Shown piece by piece: positions 51,593 to 59,719 of a stretch of DNA of 64,000 nucleotides. The translations under genes and the position numbers were made by a program. The DNA comes from Kitasatospora cheerisanensis KCTC 2395 (lineage in GTDB: Bacteria > Actinomycetota > Actinomycetes > Streptomycetales > Streptomycetaceae), in contig NZ_KK853997.1 in assembly GCF_000696185.1 (NCBI RefSeq), positions 6,801,245 to 6,865,244 of the forward strand, written 5' to 3'. The notes below the pieces were generated by a model. The model saw only the letters and a program-made list of their open reading frames with translations. It was not told the DNA's origin and made no database searches. Within the stretch, counting starts at the first letter, position 1. Every line of letters begins with the position of its first letter.

Positions 51593-53146
51593 ATGCGCGT
51601 CCGCGACCTGCTCGCCCCCGGCGCCCCCCGGCTGCGCCTGCTCGCCGGCGAGGACGAACTCGACCGTCGGGTCACCGGCGTGATGACCACCGACCTCCAG
51701 GACCCCGGCCGGTTCCTGCACGGCGGCGAACTCGTCCTCACCGGCATGCTGTGGCGCACCGGACCCGCCGACTCCGACCGCTTCGTCCGCACCCTGGTGG
51801 CCGGCGGCGCCGCCGCCCTCGGCGCCGGCGAGGTCGAGGTCGGCCCCGTCCCCGAGGACCTCGCCGCCGCCTGCCGCCGCCACCGGCTGCCACTGCTCGC
51901 CGTCCCCGACGACATCGCCTTCGGCACCGTCACCGAATACGTCGGCCGGCACGTCTCCGCCGGCCGCGCCGGCGACCTCGCCGCCCTCGTCGACCGGCAC
52001 CGGCTGCTGGTCTCCGCGGCCGGCGCCGGCGGCCTGGACGCCGTCCTCGACCTGCTCGGCGGCGACCTCGACCTGGACTGCTGGGTGCTCACCCCCACCG
52101 GCCGGGTCGTCGCCGGACCCGCCGACCGCCTCACCCCCGCCGACCGCGACCGCCTCGCCCGCGCCCACCTCGCCGCCCAGCAGCGCGAGCACCGGCCCCC
52201 GCACCGGGTCCTCCTCGACACCGGCCCCTGGTCACTGCTGCCCGCCGCCGACCCCGCCGACGGCACCCCGCTCGCCGACTGGATCCTCGTCCTCGCCGGC
52301 GACCTCGCCGAATGGCCCGCCAAACGCCGCCAGCTCGCCGAGAACCTGGCCCGGCTGGTCGCCGCCGAACGCACCCGCCGCGACGAGGGCCGCCGGCTCC
52401 GCCGCCGGCTCGCCGACGAGGTCCTCACCCTGCTGCGGCGCGACGCCGACCCCGCCGACCTCGCCCGTGCCCTGCACGCCGCCACCCGCGAGGACCACCC
52501 GCACTGGCTGGTGCTGTCCGCCGACAGCGACGGCCTGCCCGAGGGCGCGCTCCGCCCGATCCTCGAAGAGGCCCTCGGCGGCGACACCGACCGCGCCCTG
52601 GTCGCCGCCCTCGGCCCGACCGGCGCCGTCGCCGTGCTGCCCGCACCCGACAGCGCCGTCCCCGCCGACGCCGTCCGCGAGCTGCTCGCCCCGCTGGAGG
52701 CCGGACTCGGCGAGGAACAGCGGATCACCGTCGGCGTGTGCGCACCCGCCGCCGGGTCCGGCGGCCTGCGCGGCGCCCTGGAGGAGGCCCGGCACGCCCA
52801 CCGCATCGCCGCCGCCCGCACCGGCCGGATCCGGGTCGCCGGACCGGAGGAACTCGCCTCCCACGTGCTGTTGCTGGCCGCCGTCCCCGACGAAGTGCGG
52901 CGCGCCTTCCGGGCCCGGCTGCTCGACCCCGTCACCGCCTACGACCGGGAGCACCAGGCCGACCTGGTCCGCACCCTGGAGGCGTTCCTGCGCGCCGACG
53001 GCTCCTGGACGCGCTGCGCCGCCGGCCTGCACGTGCACGTCAACACGCTGCGCTACCGGATCGGCCGGATCGAGGAGCTCACCGGCCGCGACCTGTCCCG
53101 GCTGGAGGACCGGGTCGACTTCTACCTGGCCCTCCAGATCGGCTGA
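51593..53146 (+). CDS. PucR-family regulator of purine catabolism
   Basis: 517 aa from ATG 51593 after GAGGAAGGG. N-terminal purine catabolism domain (MRVRDLLAPGAPRLRLLAGEDELDRRVTGVMTTDLQDP, LVLTGMLW), a central GGDEF-like/GAF-like region, and the C-terminal PucR HTH (LVRTLEAFLRADGSW, CAAGLHVHVNTLRYRIGRIEELTGRDL). Divergent from the xanthine dehydrogenase operon, so it is the probable local regulator. Its stop lies in a perfect 27-bp palindrome shared with the convergent acyltransferase gene. Confidence 0.9.
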   Translation: MRVRDLLAPGAPRLRLLAGEDELDRRVTGVMTTDLQDPGRFLHGGELVLTGMLWRTGPADSDRFVRTLVAGGAAALGAGEVEVGPVPEDLAAACRRHRLPLLAVPDDIAFGTVTEYVGRHVSAGRAGDLAALVDRHRLLVSAAGAGGLDAVLDLLGGDLDLDCWVLTPTGRVVAGPADRLTPADRDRLARAHLAAQQREHRPPHRVLLDTGPWSLLPAADPADGTPLADWILVLAGDLAEWPAKRRQLAENLARLVAAERTRRDEGRRLRRRLADEVLTLLRRDADPADLARALHAATREDHPHWLVLSADSDGLPEGALRPILEEALGGDTDRALVAALGPTGAVAVLPAPDSAVPADAVRELLAPLEAGLGEEQRITVGVCAPAAGSGGLRGALEEARHAHRIAAARTGRIRVAGPEELASHVLLLAAVPDEVRRAFRARLLDPVTAYDREHQADLVRTLEAFLRADGSWTRCAAGLHVHVNTLRYRIGRIEELTGRDLSRLEDRVDFYLALQIG

Positions 53147-53163
53147 CGGACCGTCAGCCGATC
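53137..53163. repeat. Perfect 27-bp palindrome carrying both stop codons
   Basis: Arms GATCGGCTGACGG and its complement flank one central A (53150). The TGA of the PucR gene (53144-53146) and the TGA of the minus-strand acyltransferase (53154-53156) are symmetric within it, so both proteins end Ile-Gly-stop. A 13-bp stem with almost no loop is a poor hairpin but a good protein-binding site. It is the longest perfect version of the TGACGGNCCGTCA stop palindrome in this window. Confidence 0.8.
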
Positions 53164-54380
53164 CGGCGCCGGCCCCGCGGCCGCCGCGGGTAGGGGAACA
53201 GCCGCGGCCGGCGCTTCGCCGCCACGTCCTCCACCCAGCCGAACACCAGCACCAGCAGCGCCAGCAGCGGGATCCCGATCAGCAGGGTGAACCACCGGCT
53301 GGTCAGCAGCCACCGCAGGTGCAGGCGGAAGAAGTCGACGTCCCACAGCAGGTCGATCAGCGGCACGGCCGCCACCAGCGCCGTCACGTGCCACAGGTAG
53401 ACGCTGACGGCCCGCGAGTTCAGCAGGCTCACCAGGCCGTTCCAGCGCTCCAGCCGCGGCGGCCACTGCTCCCAGGACGGGCTGATGTGCAGCAGCAGCG
53501 CGACGAAGCCGAACGACCACACCGCCTGCGCGATCGGCCAGGCCTCGATGTCGGTCGGCTCGGTCGGGTCGAACGGCCGGGTCTGCAGGTACCAGAAGCC
53601 CGCCACCATGATCAACGGCGCGATCGACGGCAGCACGTACTGCGGGATCCGCTTGAGCATCCCCTCCTGGTGGGCCATGCCGAGGATCCAGCAGGAGCCG
53701 AACATCGCGAAGTCGTTGACGGTCTCCCAGACCCGGCCCCAGACGAAGTCGTGCTCCGGGAAGAACCCGTTCATCGCGATCACCAGCGCCAGCGGCGCGA
53801 ACAGCGTCACCAGCGGGAACCGGCGCAGCGCCTTCAGCAGCAGCGGCGACAGCAGCACGTACCAGAGGTAGGCCCGGAGGTACCACAGCGGCACCACCAG
53901 CTGGGTCGCCCAGCCGGACTCCAGGTGCCCGCCGAGGCCGTGCAGCCCGTCCGTCGCGTACGGCGGCGTGCTCAGCGGCAGCACCCAGAACGCCAGCTTC
54001 GCCCACCACCAGGTCGGGTGGCCGTCGGAGCCCGGGCCGCCGCCGTCCAGCACCTGGAGGGTGACCACGATCGCGCCGAACAGCCACATCGGCGGCAGCA
54101 GGCGGCGCAGCCGGCTGCGGATCACGCCGAGCGCGGGGCGGCTCAGCGAACGGGCCATCAGCGAGCCCGCCAGCGCGAACATCACGCCCATCGACGGGAA
54201 CACCAGCGGCAGGAAGAACCAGCCGAAGTTGTGGTACAGCACCACGCGGACCAGCGCCAGCGCGCGCAGCAGGTCCAGGTAGCGGTCCCGGCCGCCCTTG
54301 CGGACCGCCGGCTCCGGCCCGGCCGGCGGGTACTCGCGGCGCAGCTGCTCGGGGATCCGCAGCCGGATGGTGTCGCTCAT
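53154..54380 (-). CDS. Membrane acyltransferase (acyltransferase-3 / OpgC-like)
   Basis: 408 aa, about ten TM segments. RDRYLDLLRALALVRVVLYHNFGWFF near residue 32-57 contains the family R...H motif with catalytic His. It starts 2 bases after the stop of the deacetylase/glycosyltransferase gene. Such proteins O-acylate extracellular polysaccharides, so modification of the polymer made by its neighbour is inferred. Arg-rich C-terminus (PRRPRGRRR). Confidence 0.85.
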   Translation of the reverse strand: MSDTIRLRIPEQLRREYPPAGPEPAVRKGGRDRYLDLLRALALVRVVLYHNFGWFFLPLVFPSMGVMFALAGSLMARSLSRPALGVIRSRLRRLLPPMWLFGAIVVTLQVLDGGGPGSDGHPTWWWAKLAFWVLPLSTPPYATDGLHGLGGHLESGWATQLVVPLWYLRAYLWYVLLSPLLLKALRRFPLVTLFAPLALVIAMNGFFPEHDFVWGRVWETVNDFAMFGSCWILGMAHQEGMLKRIPQYVLPSIAPLIMVAGFWYLQTRPFDPTEPTDIEAWPIAQAVWSFGFVALLLHISPSWEQWPPRLERWNGLVSLLNSRAVSVYLWHVTALVAAVPLIDLLWDVDFFRLHLRWLLTSRWFTLLIGIPLLALLVLVFGWVEDVAAKRRPRLFPYPRRPRGRRRIG

Positions 54381-54382
54381 GC

Positions 54383-56533
54383 TCAGGCCTCCACGGGCGC
54401 GGCGACCTCGCCGGTGCGCCGGAGCTTCTGCCAGCGCAGCCGGCCACCGGTCAGCGCGGTGATCGTGGACTGCAGCAGGACGATGTACATCAGCTGCCGG
54501 TAGACCACCTGCTGAAGCGGCAGGCTGATCAGGTGCCAGGGCTTCTCGTGGTCGAGCCGGAACGCGTACCAGGACAGCAGCGCCTGGAGCGCGATGAACC
54601 CGCCCCAGCTGGCCAGCGTGATCGGCGCGTCGGTGAACAGGATGCCGTACAGCAGGAACAGGTCGACCAGCGGCGCCAGCAGCGGCGCGACCACGCCGAA
54701 CAGCACCACCAGCGGCAGGCCGATCCGGCCGAAGCGGCCGGCCGGGCCGCGGGACACGACGGCCCGGCGGTGCTTCCACATCGCCTGCATGGAGCCGTAG
54801 CTCCACCGGTACCGCTGCGACCACAGCTGCTGGAGGCTGGCCGGCGCCTCGGTCCAGGCCCGGGCGCGCTCCGCGTAGACGATCCGCCAGCCGGCGCACA
54901 GCACCGCCATGGTGATGTCGGTGTCCTCGGCGAGGGTGTCGTCGCTCATCCCGCCGACCCGCCGCAGCGCCTCCTTGCGGAACGCGCCGACCGCGCCCGG
55001 AATGGTCGGGATGACGTTGAGCACGTCGTACATCCGGCGGTCCAGGTTGTGGCCGAGGATGTACTCGATGTGCTGCCAGGCCCCGATCAGGGTCTCCCGG
55101 TTGCCGACCTTGGCGTTGCCCGCGACCGCGCCGATCTTCGGGTCGGCGAACGGCTGCACCAGCTCCCGCACCGTGGACGGCTCGAAGACGGTGTCGCCGT
55201 CCATCATCACCACGATGTCGTACGAGGCCGCCGCCACACCGGCGTTGAGGGCGCTCGGCTTGCCGCCGTTGACCTTGCGGATCAGCCGGACGAACGGCAG
55301 GTTCATCTCCTCGACGATGTCCGCGGTGCCGTCCGTGGAGCCGTCGTCGATCACGATCACTTCGATCGGGTAGTCGCTGGCCGCCAGCGAGTTGAGGGTG
55401 TTCGCGATGCACTCGCGCTCGTTGTACGCCGGGACGAGGACGGTCACCGGCTCGGTGACCGGCGGCCCCCAGGCGCCCGTCCGCTTGGCGCGGCGGGCGT
55501 GCACCGGGGCCAGCACCAGCATCAGCGCGAAGCGGCCGAAGTTGAGGAAGCCGACCAGCGCCAGCATGCCCACCAGCACCGGCAGGGTGTACACGGCGAC
55601 CTGGGTGGCCCAGATGAAGCCCTTGCCCGCCCACAGCTGGAAGCCGTGCACCGGCACCATCGCCGGGGTCGCGCCGAGCGCGTCCGAGATGGTGGTGAAC
55701 CGGTAGCCCTCGGCCTGCAGCTTGACGATGATCTGCTCCAGCGCGGCCACCGTCTCGGCCCGGTCACCGCCCGCGTCGTGCAGCAGGATCAGCTCGCCCG
55801 CGCCGGGCTTGGACGGCATCGCCGCCTTGACGATCTCCTCGACGCCCGGGCGCTTCCAGTCGTCGGTGTCCTTGTCGATGAACGCCGTCAGGTAGCCGTG
55901 CGCGCCCACGTACTTGATGACCGGGTAGTTCCAGTCGTCCATCGCGGAGGCGTCCGAGGAGTACGGCGGCCGGAACAGCGAACTGTGCACGCCCGCCACG
56001 CCGGCCAGCGCCAGCTGGGTCTGCGCCAGCTCCCAGCTGATCCGGGCGTGCGACTGGAACGCCAGGTCGGGGTGGGTGAAGGTGTGCAGGCCGATCTCGT
56101 GGCCGCCCGCGACGACCTGCCGGATCAGCTCCGGGTTGCGGGTGGTCATCGCGCCGGTGACGAAGAAGTCCGCGCGGATGTCGTGGGCCTTCAGCACCTC
56201 CAGCACCTTCGGCGTCCACTCCGGCGACGGGCCGTCGTCGAAGCTCAGCACCACGGTCTTGTCCGGGATGCGGTAGCTGACCGGGTTCGCCTTCTTGTCG
56301 CCGCGCGCGTCGATGACCGGGCCGCCCTTGAGCAGGCTCTCCGGCACGGTCGTCTTGTCGACCGACTGCGCGATCCGGGTGTCGTGGAACACCTCGTTGG
56401 TGGCCAGGCCGCGCAGGACCAGGAGCACCAGCAGACAGGCCAGCAGGGACAGCGGCATGACGAAGCGCAACGGCGGCGCGGCCAGTCGGCGCGGCCTCAG
56501 CAGGGACTGCCGCCGGCGCTGGTGGCGGGACAA
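54383..56533 (-). CDS. matB: Bifunctional polysaccharide deacetylase / family 2 glycosyltransferase, MatB-like
   Basis: 716 aa. One TM at 24-43; CE4/NodB deacetylase domain with FDDGP at 98-102 and HTFTHPD (metal His pair) near 150; two TM segments near 310-345; GT2 domain with IDDGSTDGT near 393, MDGDTVF and the QRYRW motif at 573-577; two to three C-terminal TM. This domain order is that of MatB of Streptomyces, required with MatA for poly-GlcNAc-type extracellular glycan and pellet formation (from memory of that work). It would polymerise and partly deacetylate GlcNAc at the membrane. Intact frame. Confidence 0.88.
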   Translation of the reverse strand: MSRHQRRRQSLLRPRRLAAPPLRFVMPLSLLACLLVLLVLRGLATNEVFHDTRIAQSVDKTTVPESLLKGGPVIDARGDKKANPVSYRIPDKTVVLSFDDGPSPEWTPKVLEVLKAHDIRADFFVTGAMTTRNPELIRQVVAGGHEIGLHTFTHPDLAFQSHARISWELAQTQLALAGVAGVHSSLFRPPYSSDASAMDDWNYPVIKYVGAHGYLTAFIDKDTDDWKRPGVEEIVKAAMPSKPGAGELILLHDAGGDRAETVAALEQIIVKLQAEGYRFTTISDALGATPAMVPVHGFQLWAGKGFIWATQVAVYTLPVLVGMLALVGFLNFGRFALMLVLAPVHARRAKRTGAWGPPVTEPVTVLVPAYNERECIANTLNSLAASDYPIEVIVIDDGSTDGTADIVEEMNLPFVRLIRKVNGGKPSALNAGVAAASYDIVVMMDGDTVFEPSTVRELVQPFADPKIGAVAGNAKVGNRETLIGAWQHIEYILGHNLDRRMYDVLNVIPTIPGAVGAFRKEALRRVGGMSDDTLAEDTDITMAVLCAGWRIVYAERARAWTEAPASLQQLWSQRYRWSYGSMQAMWKHRRAVVSRGPAGRFGRIGLPLVVLFGVVAPLLAPLVDLFLLYGILFTDAPITLASWGGFIALQALLSWYAFRLDHEKPWHLISLPLQQVVYRQLMYIVLLQSTITALTGGRLRWQKLRRTGEVAAPVEA

Positions 56534-56564
56534 ATGGTGCTCCTGGAATGGGCGGTGCGGAGGA

Positions 56565-56987
56565 TCAGGGGTGCTTGGCCGAACCGCCCGAGGGCGACGC
56601 CCCGTGCGCCCCGGTCGAGGGCTTCGACGAGGTCTTCGACCCGGGCGAGGACGAGTGGGAGGCGCTGCGGGACGCGGACGGCGACGGCGAGGACGAGGGC
56701 GACGGCGCGGCCGAGGGCGTCACCGGTGCCGAGGCCGCCGGCGACGCCGCGGGCTGCGCGGGTATCTCCATCGCCGGGGCGTCCGCCTGAACACCGATCA
56801 GGCTGCCGCCCATCGCGACGGCCAGGACCGCGCCCACCACCGAAACCGGCCAGCCGAGACCGCGCAGCAGCCGGCCGCGCAGGCCGGACTGGTCGACGAA
56901 CACCGGTTCGGCGAGCGGCTCTTCGACATCCGGACCCGGAACGTCGGCGCCGACCGGGTGGGCCGGCCCGCGATCGGGCGAAGTCAT
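56565..56987 (-). CDS. Small membrane protein upstream of matB (MatA candidate)
   Basis: 140 aa from ATG 56987. A cytosolic acidic N-terminus, one TM (VSVVGAVLAVAMGGSLIGV near 50-68) and a Ser/Pro/Ala-rich outer tail of about 70 residues, a wall-spanning linker type. It starts the operon and stops 31 bases before matB. Position matches MatA of the mat locus, but I cannot confirm homology from sequence alone. The frame could begin four codons earlier (GTG 56999). Confidence 0.6.
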   Translation of the reverse strand: MTSPDRGPAHPVGADVPGPDVEEPLAEPVFVDQSGLRGRLLRGLGWPVSVVGAVLAVAMGGSLIGVQADAPAMEIPAQPAASPAASAPVTPSAAPSPSSSPSPSASRSASHSSSPGSKTSSKPSTGAHGASPSGGSAKHP

Positions 56988-57325
56988 GACAGGGCGCACC
57001 GTACGAGGCCTCTCAGTGCAGGGGGATGAAGACCGCGGGGGCGTAGCTCGAACGCTAGTGCACCGACCTGGACCGAATTGGTCCCCTTGTCCAGTTTCGG
57101 CGCGTTCTCGGTGAGGGTTGTAACCGGATCGAGACCCCTACCGCCACGTACCGGTATGGACCTGTGCACGGACCGTTGACCTCGGCTCATGCCCGTCCCG
57201 GCGCCGGCCGGGCCGGGGGAGGCGGTCTTGTGAGGCCCCGTTAGGATGACCGCTCCGCCCGACCGGTCGTCGATCCCGCGCACAGGGCGTGCCCAGGTGC
57301 CGCCGCCCTGCCCCAAGGAGTCCGC
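56988..57325. promoter_or_regulatory. Divergent promoter region of the mat-like operon and GH16-like gene
   Basis: 338 bases without a gene. Short palindromes: GGACCGAATTGGTCC (57070-57084), GGTTGTAACC (57116-57125) and TACCGGTA (57149-57156). TAGGAT at 57242-57247 may be a -10 element for the GH16-like gene, 79 bases before its start. The cluster of palindromes suggests a regulated two-way promoter. Confidence 0.4.
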
Positions 57326-58291
57326 GTGAGTCAGCCCCGCCGCAATTCCCGTCACCGCGCGTGGAGCGTGCTCACCCTGCCGGCCCTGCTGGGCACGCTC
57401 GCCGCGTGCACCGGCGACCCCGCGAGCGGCGGCGCCCCCGCCGCGAAGGGCGACAAGGGCGCGGCCGCCGCCAGCGCCTCCCCGACGCCCACCGGGCCGC
57501 CCGGGACGATGTTCGACACCTTCCACTACACCGGCCCCGACGACCCCGCGTTCGCCGCCCACGGCTGGGAGGTCCGGGCCGGCGCCGGCGGCCCCGGCAT
57601 CAAGGACACCTGGACCACCGCCGGCGCGAGCTTCCCCGAGGACCCGACCGCCCAGGGCGGCCGGGCCCTGCAACTGCGCTCCACCACCGACGGCACCAAG
57701 CAGGGCACCCAGCAGGTCGAGGTGCAGAGCACCGGCGGCAACCTGCTCAACGGGACCTTCGCCGCCCGGGTCTTCTTCAGCGACAAGCCCTCCAGCGGCC
57801 GCACCGGCGACCACGTCGTCCAGACCTTCTTCCCGATCTCCCCGTCGGACTCCTCCGACAACTACAGCGAACTCGACTGGGAGTACCTGCCGAACGGCGG
57901 CTGGGGCGCGCCCGGCCCCAAGCTCGACACCACCAGCTGGTTCAAGGCCGACCCGCCCGACCGGGTCACCCACGCCGTCAAGCAGCGCCTGGAGGGCTGG
58001 CACACCCTGATGGTCACCGCCGTGGACGGCAAGGCCACCTACTCGCTGGACGGCAAGGACCTGTTCACCAGCTCCGGCAAGTACGTCCCGCGGGAGAAGA
58101 TGGACGTCCACTTCAGCAACTGGTTCATCGACCTGCTGCCCTCCGTCACCGGGCAGCGCAGCTGGGACCTGAAGGTCAACTGGTTCTACTACAAGGCCGA
58201 CCAGGCGGTGTCCCCGGCGGACGTCCAGAAGACCGTCGACGGCTTCTACGGCGCCGGCACCTCGTACGTCAACACGCTGCCGAAGAACTGA
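57326..58291 (+). CDS. Secreted GH16-like glycan-active lipoprotein
   Basis: 321 aa from GTG 57326 after AAGGAG. Lipobox LLGTLAAC with Cys28. After a Ser/Ala/Pro linker, residues 75-295 form a concanavalin-like jelly roll; SELDWEYLPNG has Glu182-x-Asp184-x-Glu186, matching the GH16 catalytic ExDxE pattern. Divergent from the mat-like operon, so it may cut or bind the same glycan, but its substrate is unknown. The TGA stop is the left end of a perfect TGACGGCCCGTCA. Confidence 0.75.
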   Translation: MSQPRRNSRHRAWSVLTLPALLGTLAACTGDPASGGAPAAKGDKGAAAASASPTPTGPPGTMFDTFHYTGPDDPAFAAHGWEVRAGAGGPGIKDTWTTAGASFPEDPTAQGGRALQLRSTTDGTKQGTQQVEVQSTGGNLLNGTFAARVFFSDKPSSGRTGDHVVQTFFPISPSDSSDNYSELDWEYLPNGGWGAPGPKLDTTSWFKADPPDRVTHAVKQRLEGWHTLMVTAVDGKATYSLDGKDLFTSSGKYVPREKMDVHFSNWFIDLLPSVTGQRSWDLKVNWFYYKADQAVSPADVQKTVDGFYGAGTSYVNTLPKN

Positions 58292-58304
58292 CGGCCCGTC
58301 ACGC

Positions 58305-58338
58305 GCGAAGGGCCCGGCCGGTCGGCCGGGCCCTTCGC
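58305..58338. terminator. Bidirectional terminator between GH16-like and esterase genes
   Basis: GCGAAGGGCCCGGCC (58305-58319), 4-base loop, exact complement (58324-58338). Perfect 15-bp stem between two convergent genes, 14 bases past the GH16-like stop and 12 before the esterase stop. Confidence 0.85.
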
Positions 58339-58349
58339 CGCAGGGTGCG

Positions 58350-59483
58350 TCAGTGCTGGGCGGGGATGATCCCGGTCAGCCAGGTGAAGACGCCCGGCAC
58401 CATCGGCTTCCAGACGTCGCTGCTGTGCGCGCCGGTGGTCTCCTGGACGGTCACCGTGGTCGGCGCCTTGGCGGCGGCCTTCAGCGCCTCGCCGCCCTCC
58501 AGGCCGTCGCCCTTGTTGCCGCTCACGTACAGCGCGGTCTTCGGCGGGGTCTTCGCGGACTTGAGGATGTTCAGCGGGTTGGAGATCTCCCGCAGGTGCG
58601 GGTCCTTCGCGGTCAGCGACTGCGCCTCGGCGCCCGGGTCGTTGTAGCCGGACAGGCTGACGCCCGCGCGGTACAGGTCCGGGTGCTCCAGCGCCAGCTT
58701 GGCCGCGCAGTGCGCGCCCGCCGAGTAGCCGGCCACCGCCCAGCGGTCCGCCGAGGCGTCCACCCGGAAGTTGTCCAGCACCATCTGGCGGACGTCCTTC
58801 GACAGCCAGGTGTCGGCGTTGACCTTGCCCGGCACGTCCGCGCAGCCGGTGTCGGTGCTGTCGCCCAGCAGGTTGGTGCGCGGCGAGACCAGGATGAACG
58901 GGCTGACCTGGCCGCTCTGCATCATCGGCTTCAGCTGCTCCGACACCCGCAGGGTGCCGAACCAGGTCTTCGAGGAGCCCGGCCAGCCCGGCAGCAGCTC
59001 CACCACCGGGAAGTTCTTGTCCTTGTACGCCGGGTCGTTGTACTGCGGCGGCAGCCACACCAGCACCTCGCCGTCGACGCCGGACACCGCGCCCTTCAGG
59101 TCGGTGGTCTGCACGTCGTTGGGGACCTTCGGGTCACCCACCGGCTTGAAGTGCTGGACGACCTTGGTGTGCTGCTTGGTGTCGCTGCCCGGCGTCGGAC
59201 CGCCGCTCGCCCCGGTGTCGGCCTGCACGTTCGGCACCGCGCGGACGTGGTTGCCGGTGCCCAGCAGATCGTCCCAACTGCCGTAGATCAGGTTGGCGTT
59301 GTTCACCATGACGAACACCGTGGTGACCGCGGTGATCTGACAGAACAGCAGCATCACGATCCTGGAGAGGACCTGGACGGGCTGCGGACCGCGCACCCGG
59401 CTCCAGAGCAGCAGGGCCACGGCGATCGAGATCGGCACCAGGATGATCGTCAGAATAAGGAAAGGGGTGCCTGTCAGCTGCAT
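58350..59483 (-). CDS. Membrane-anchored esterase, esterase D / antigen-85 type
   Basis: 377 aa from ATG 59483. Two N-terminal TM segments (FLILTIILVPISIAVALLLW; VLSRIVMLLFCQITAVTTVFV), then an extracytoplasmic alpha/beta hydrolase: LLPGWPGSSKTWFG, nucleophile GYSAG near 262, and catalytic His in GAHSSDVW near 356. Resembles actinobacterial mycolyltransferase-like esterases. Next to the exopolysaccharide locus it may act on acylated envelope glycan; inferred only. Confidence 0.8.
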   Translation of the reverse strand: MQLTGTPFLILTIILVPISIAVALLLWSRVRGPQPVQVLSRIVMLLFCQITAVTTVFVMVNNANLIYGSWDDLLGTGNHVRAVPNVQADTGASGGPTPGSDTKQHTKVVQHFKPVGDPKVPNDVQTTDLKGAVSGVDGEVLVWLPPQYNDPAYKDKNFPVVELLPGWPGSSKTWFGTLRVSEQLKPMMQSGQVSPFILVSPRTNLLGDSTDTGCADVPGKVNADTWLSKDVRQMVLDNFRVDASADRWAVAGYSAGAHCAAKLALEHPDLYRAGVSLSGYNDPGAEAQSLTAKDPHLREISNPLNILKSAKTPPKTALYVSGNKGDGLEGGEALKAAAKAPTTVTVQETTGAHSSDVWKPMVPGVFTWLTGIIPAQH

Positions 59484-59610
59484 CGGGTCTCTCGCATCGG
59501 GTCGTCCGGCCGTCCGGGGCACGGTCCCCCGGTTCGCACATCACACTTGTCAGACTGCGTCAAACACACGATCAGTTGCTGGCGACACCCGCAGAAACCT
59601 GAGAGGAACA

Positions 59611-59624
59611 TCACGTTTTCGTGA
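59611..59624. promoter_or_regulatory. Operator-like hairpin upstream of ROK gene
   Basis: TCACG-TTTT-CGTGA, perfect 5-bp arms, 96 bases before the GTG of the ROK kinase and 128 from the divergent esterase start, in the relatively AT-rich part of their shared promoter. Likely a regulator site. Confidence 0.35.
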
Positions 59625-59719
59625 GAATCCGCTGTGCGTTCGGGGCCTAGTCTGCCAGTTCGCCAACAGCCCTCCACCACCCGCCCACAGCTTTTACCGA
59701 AACCAGGAGCATTCATTCC

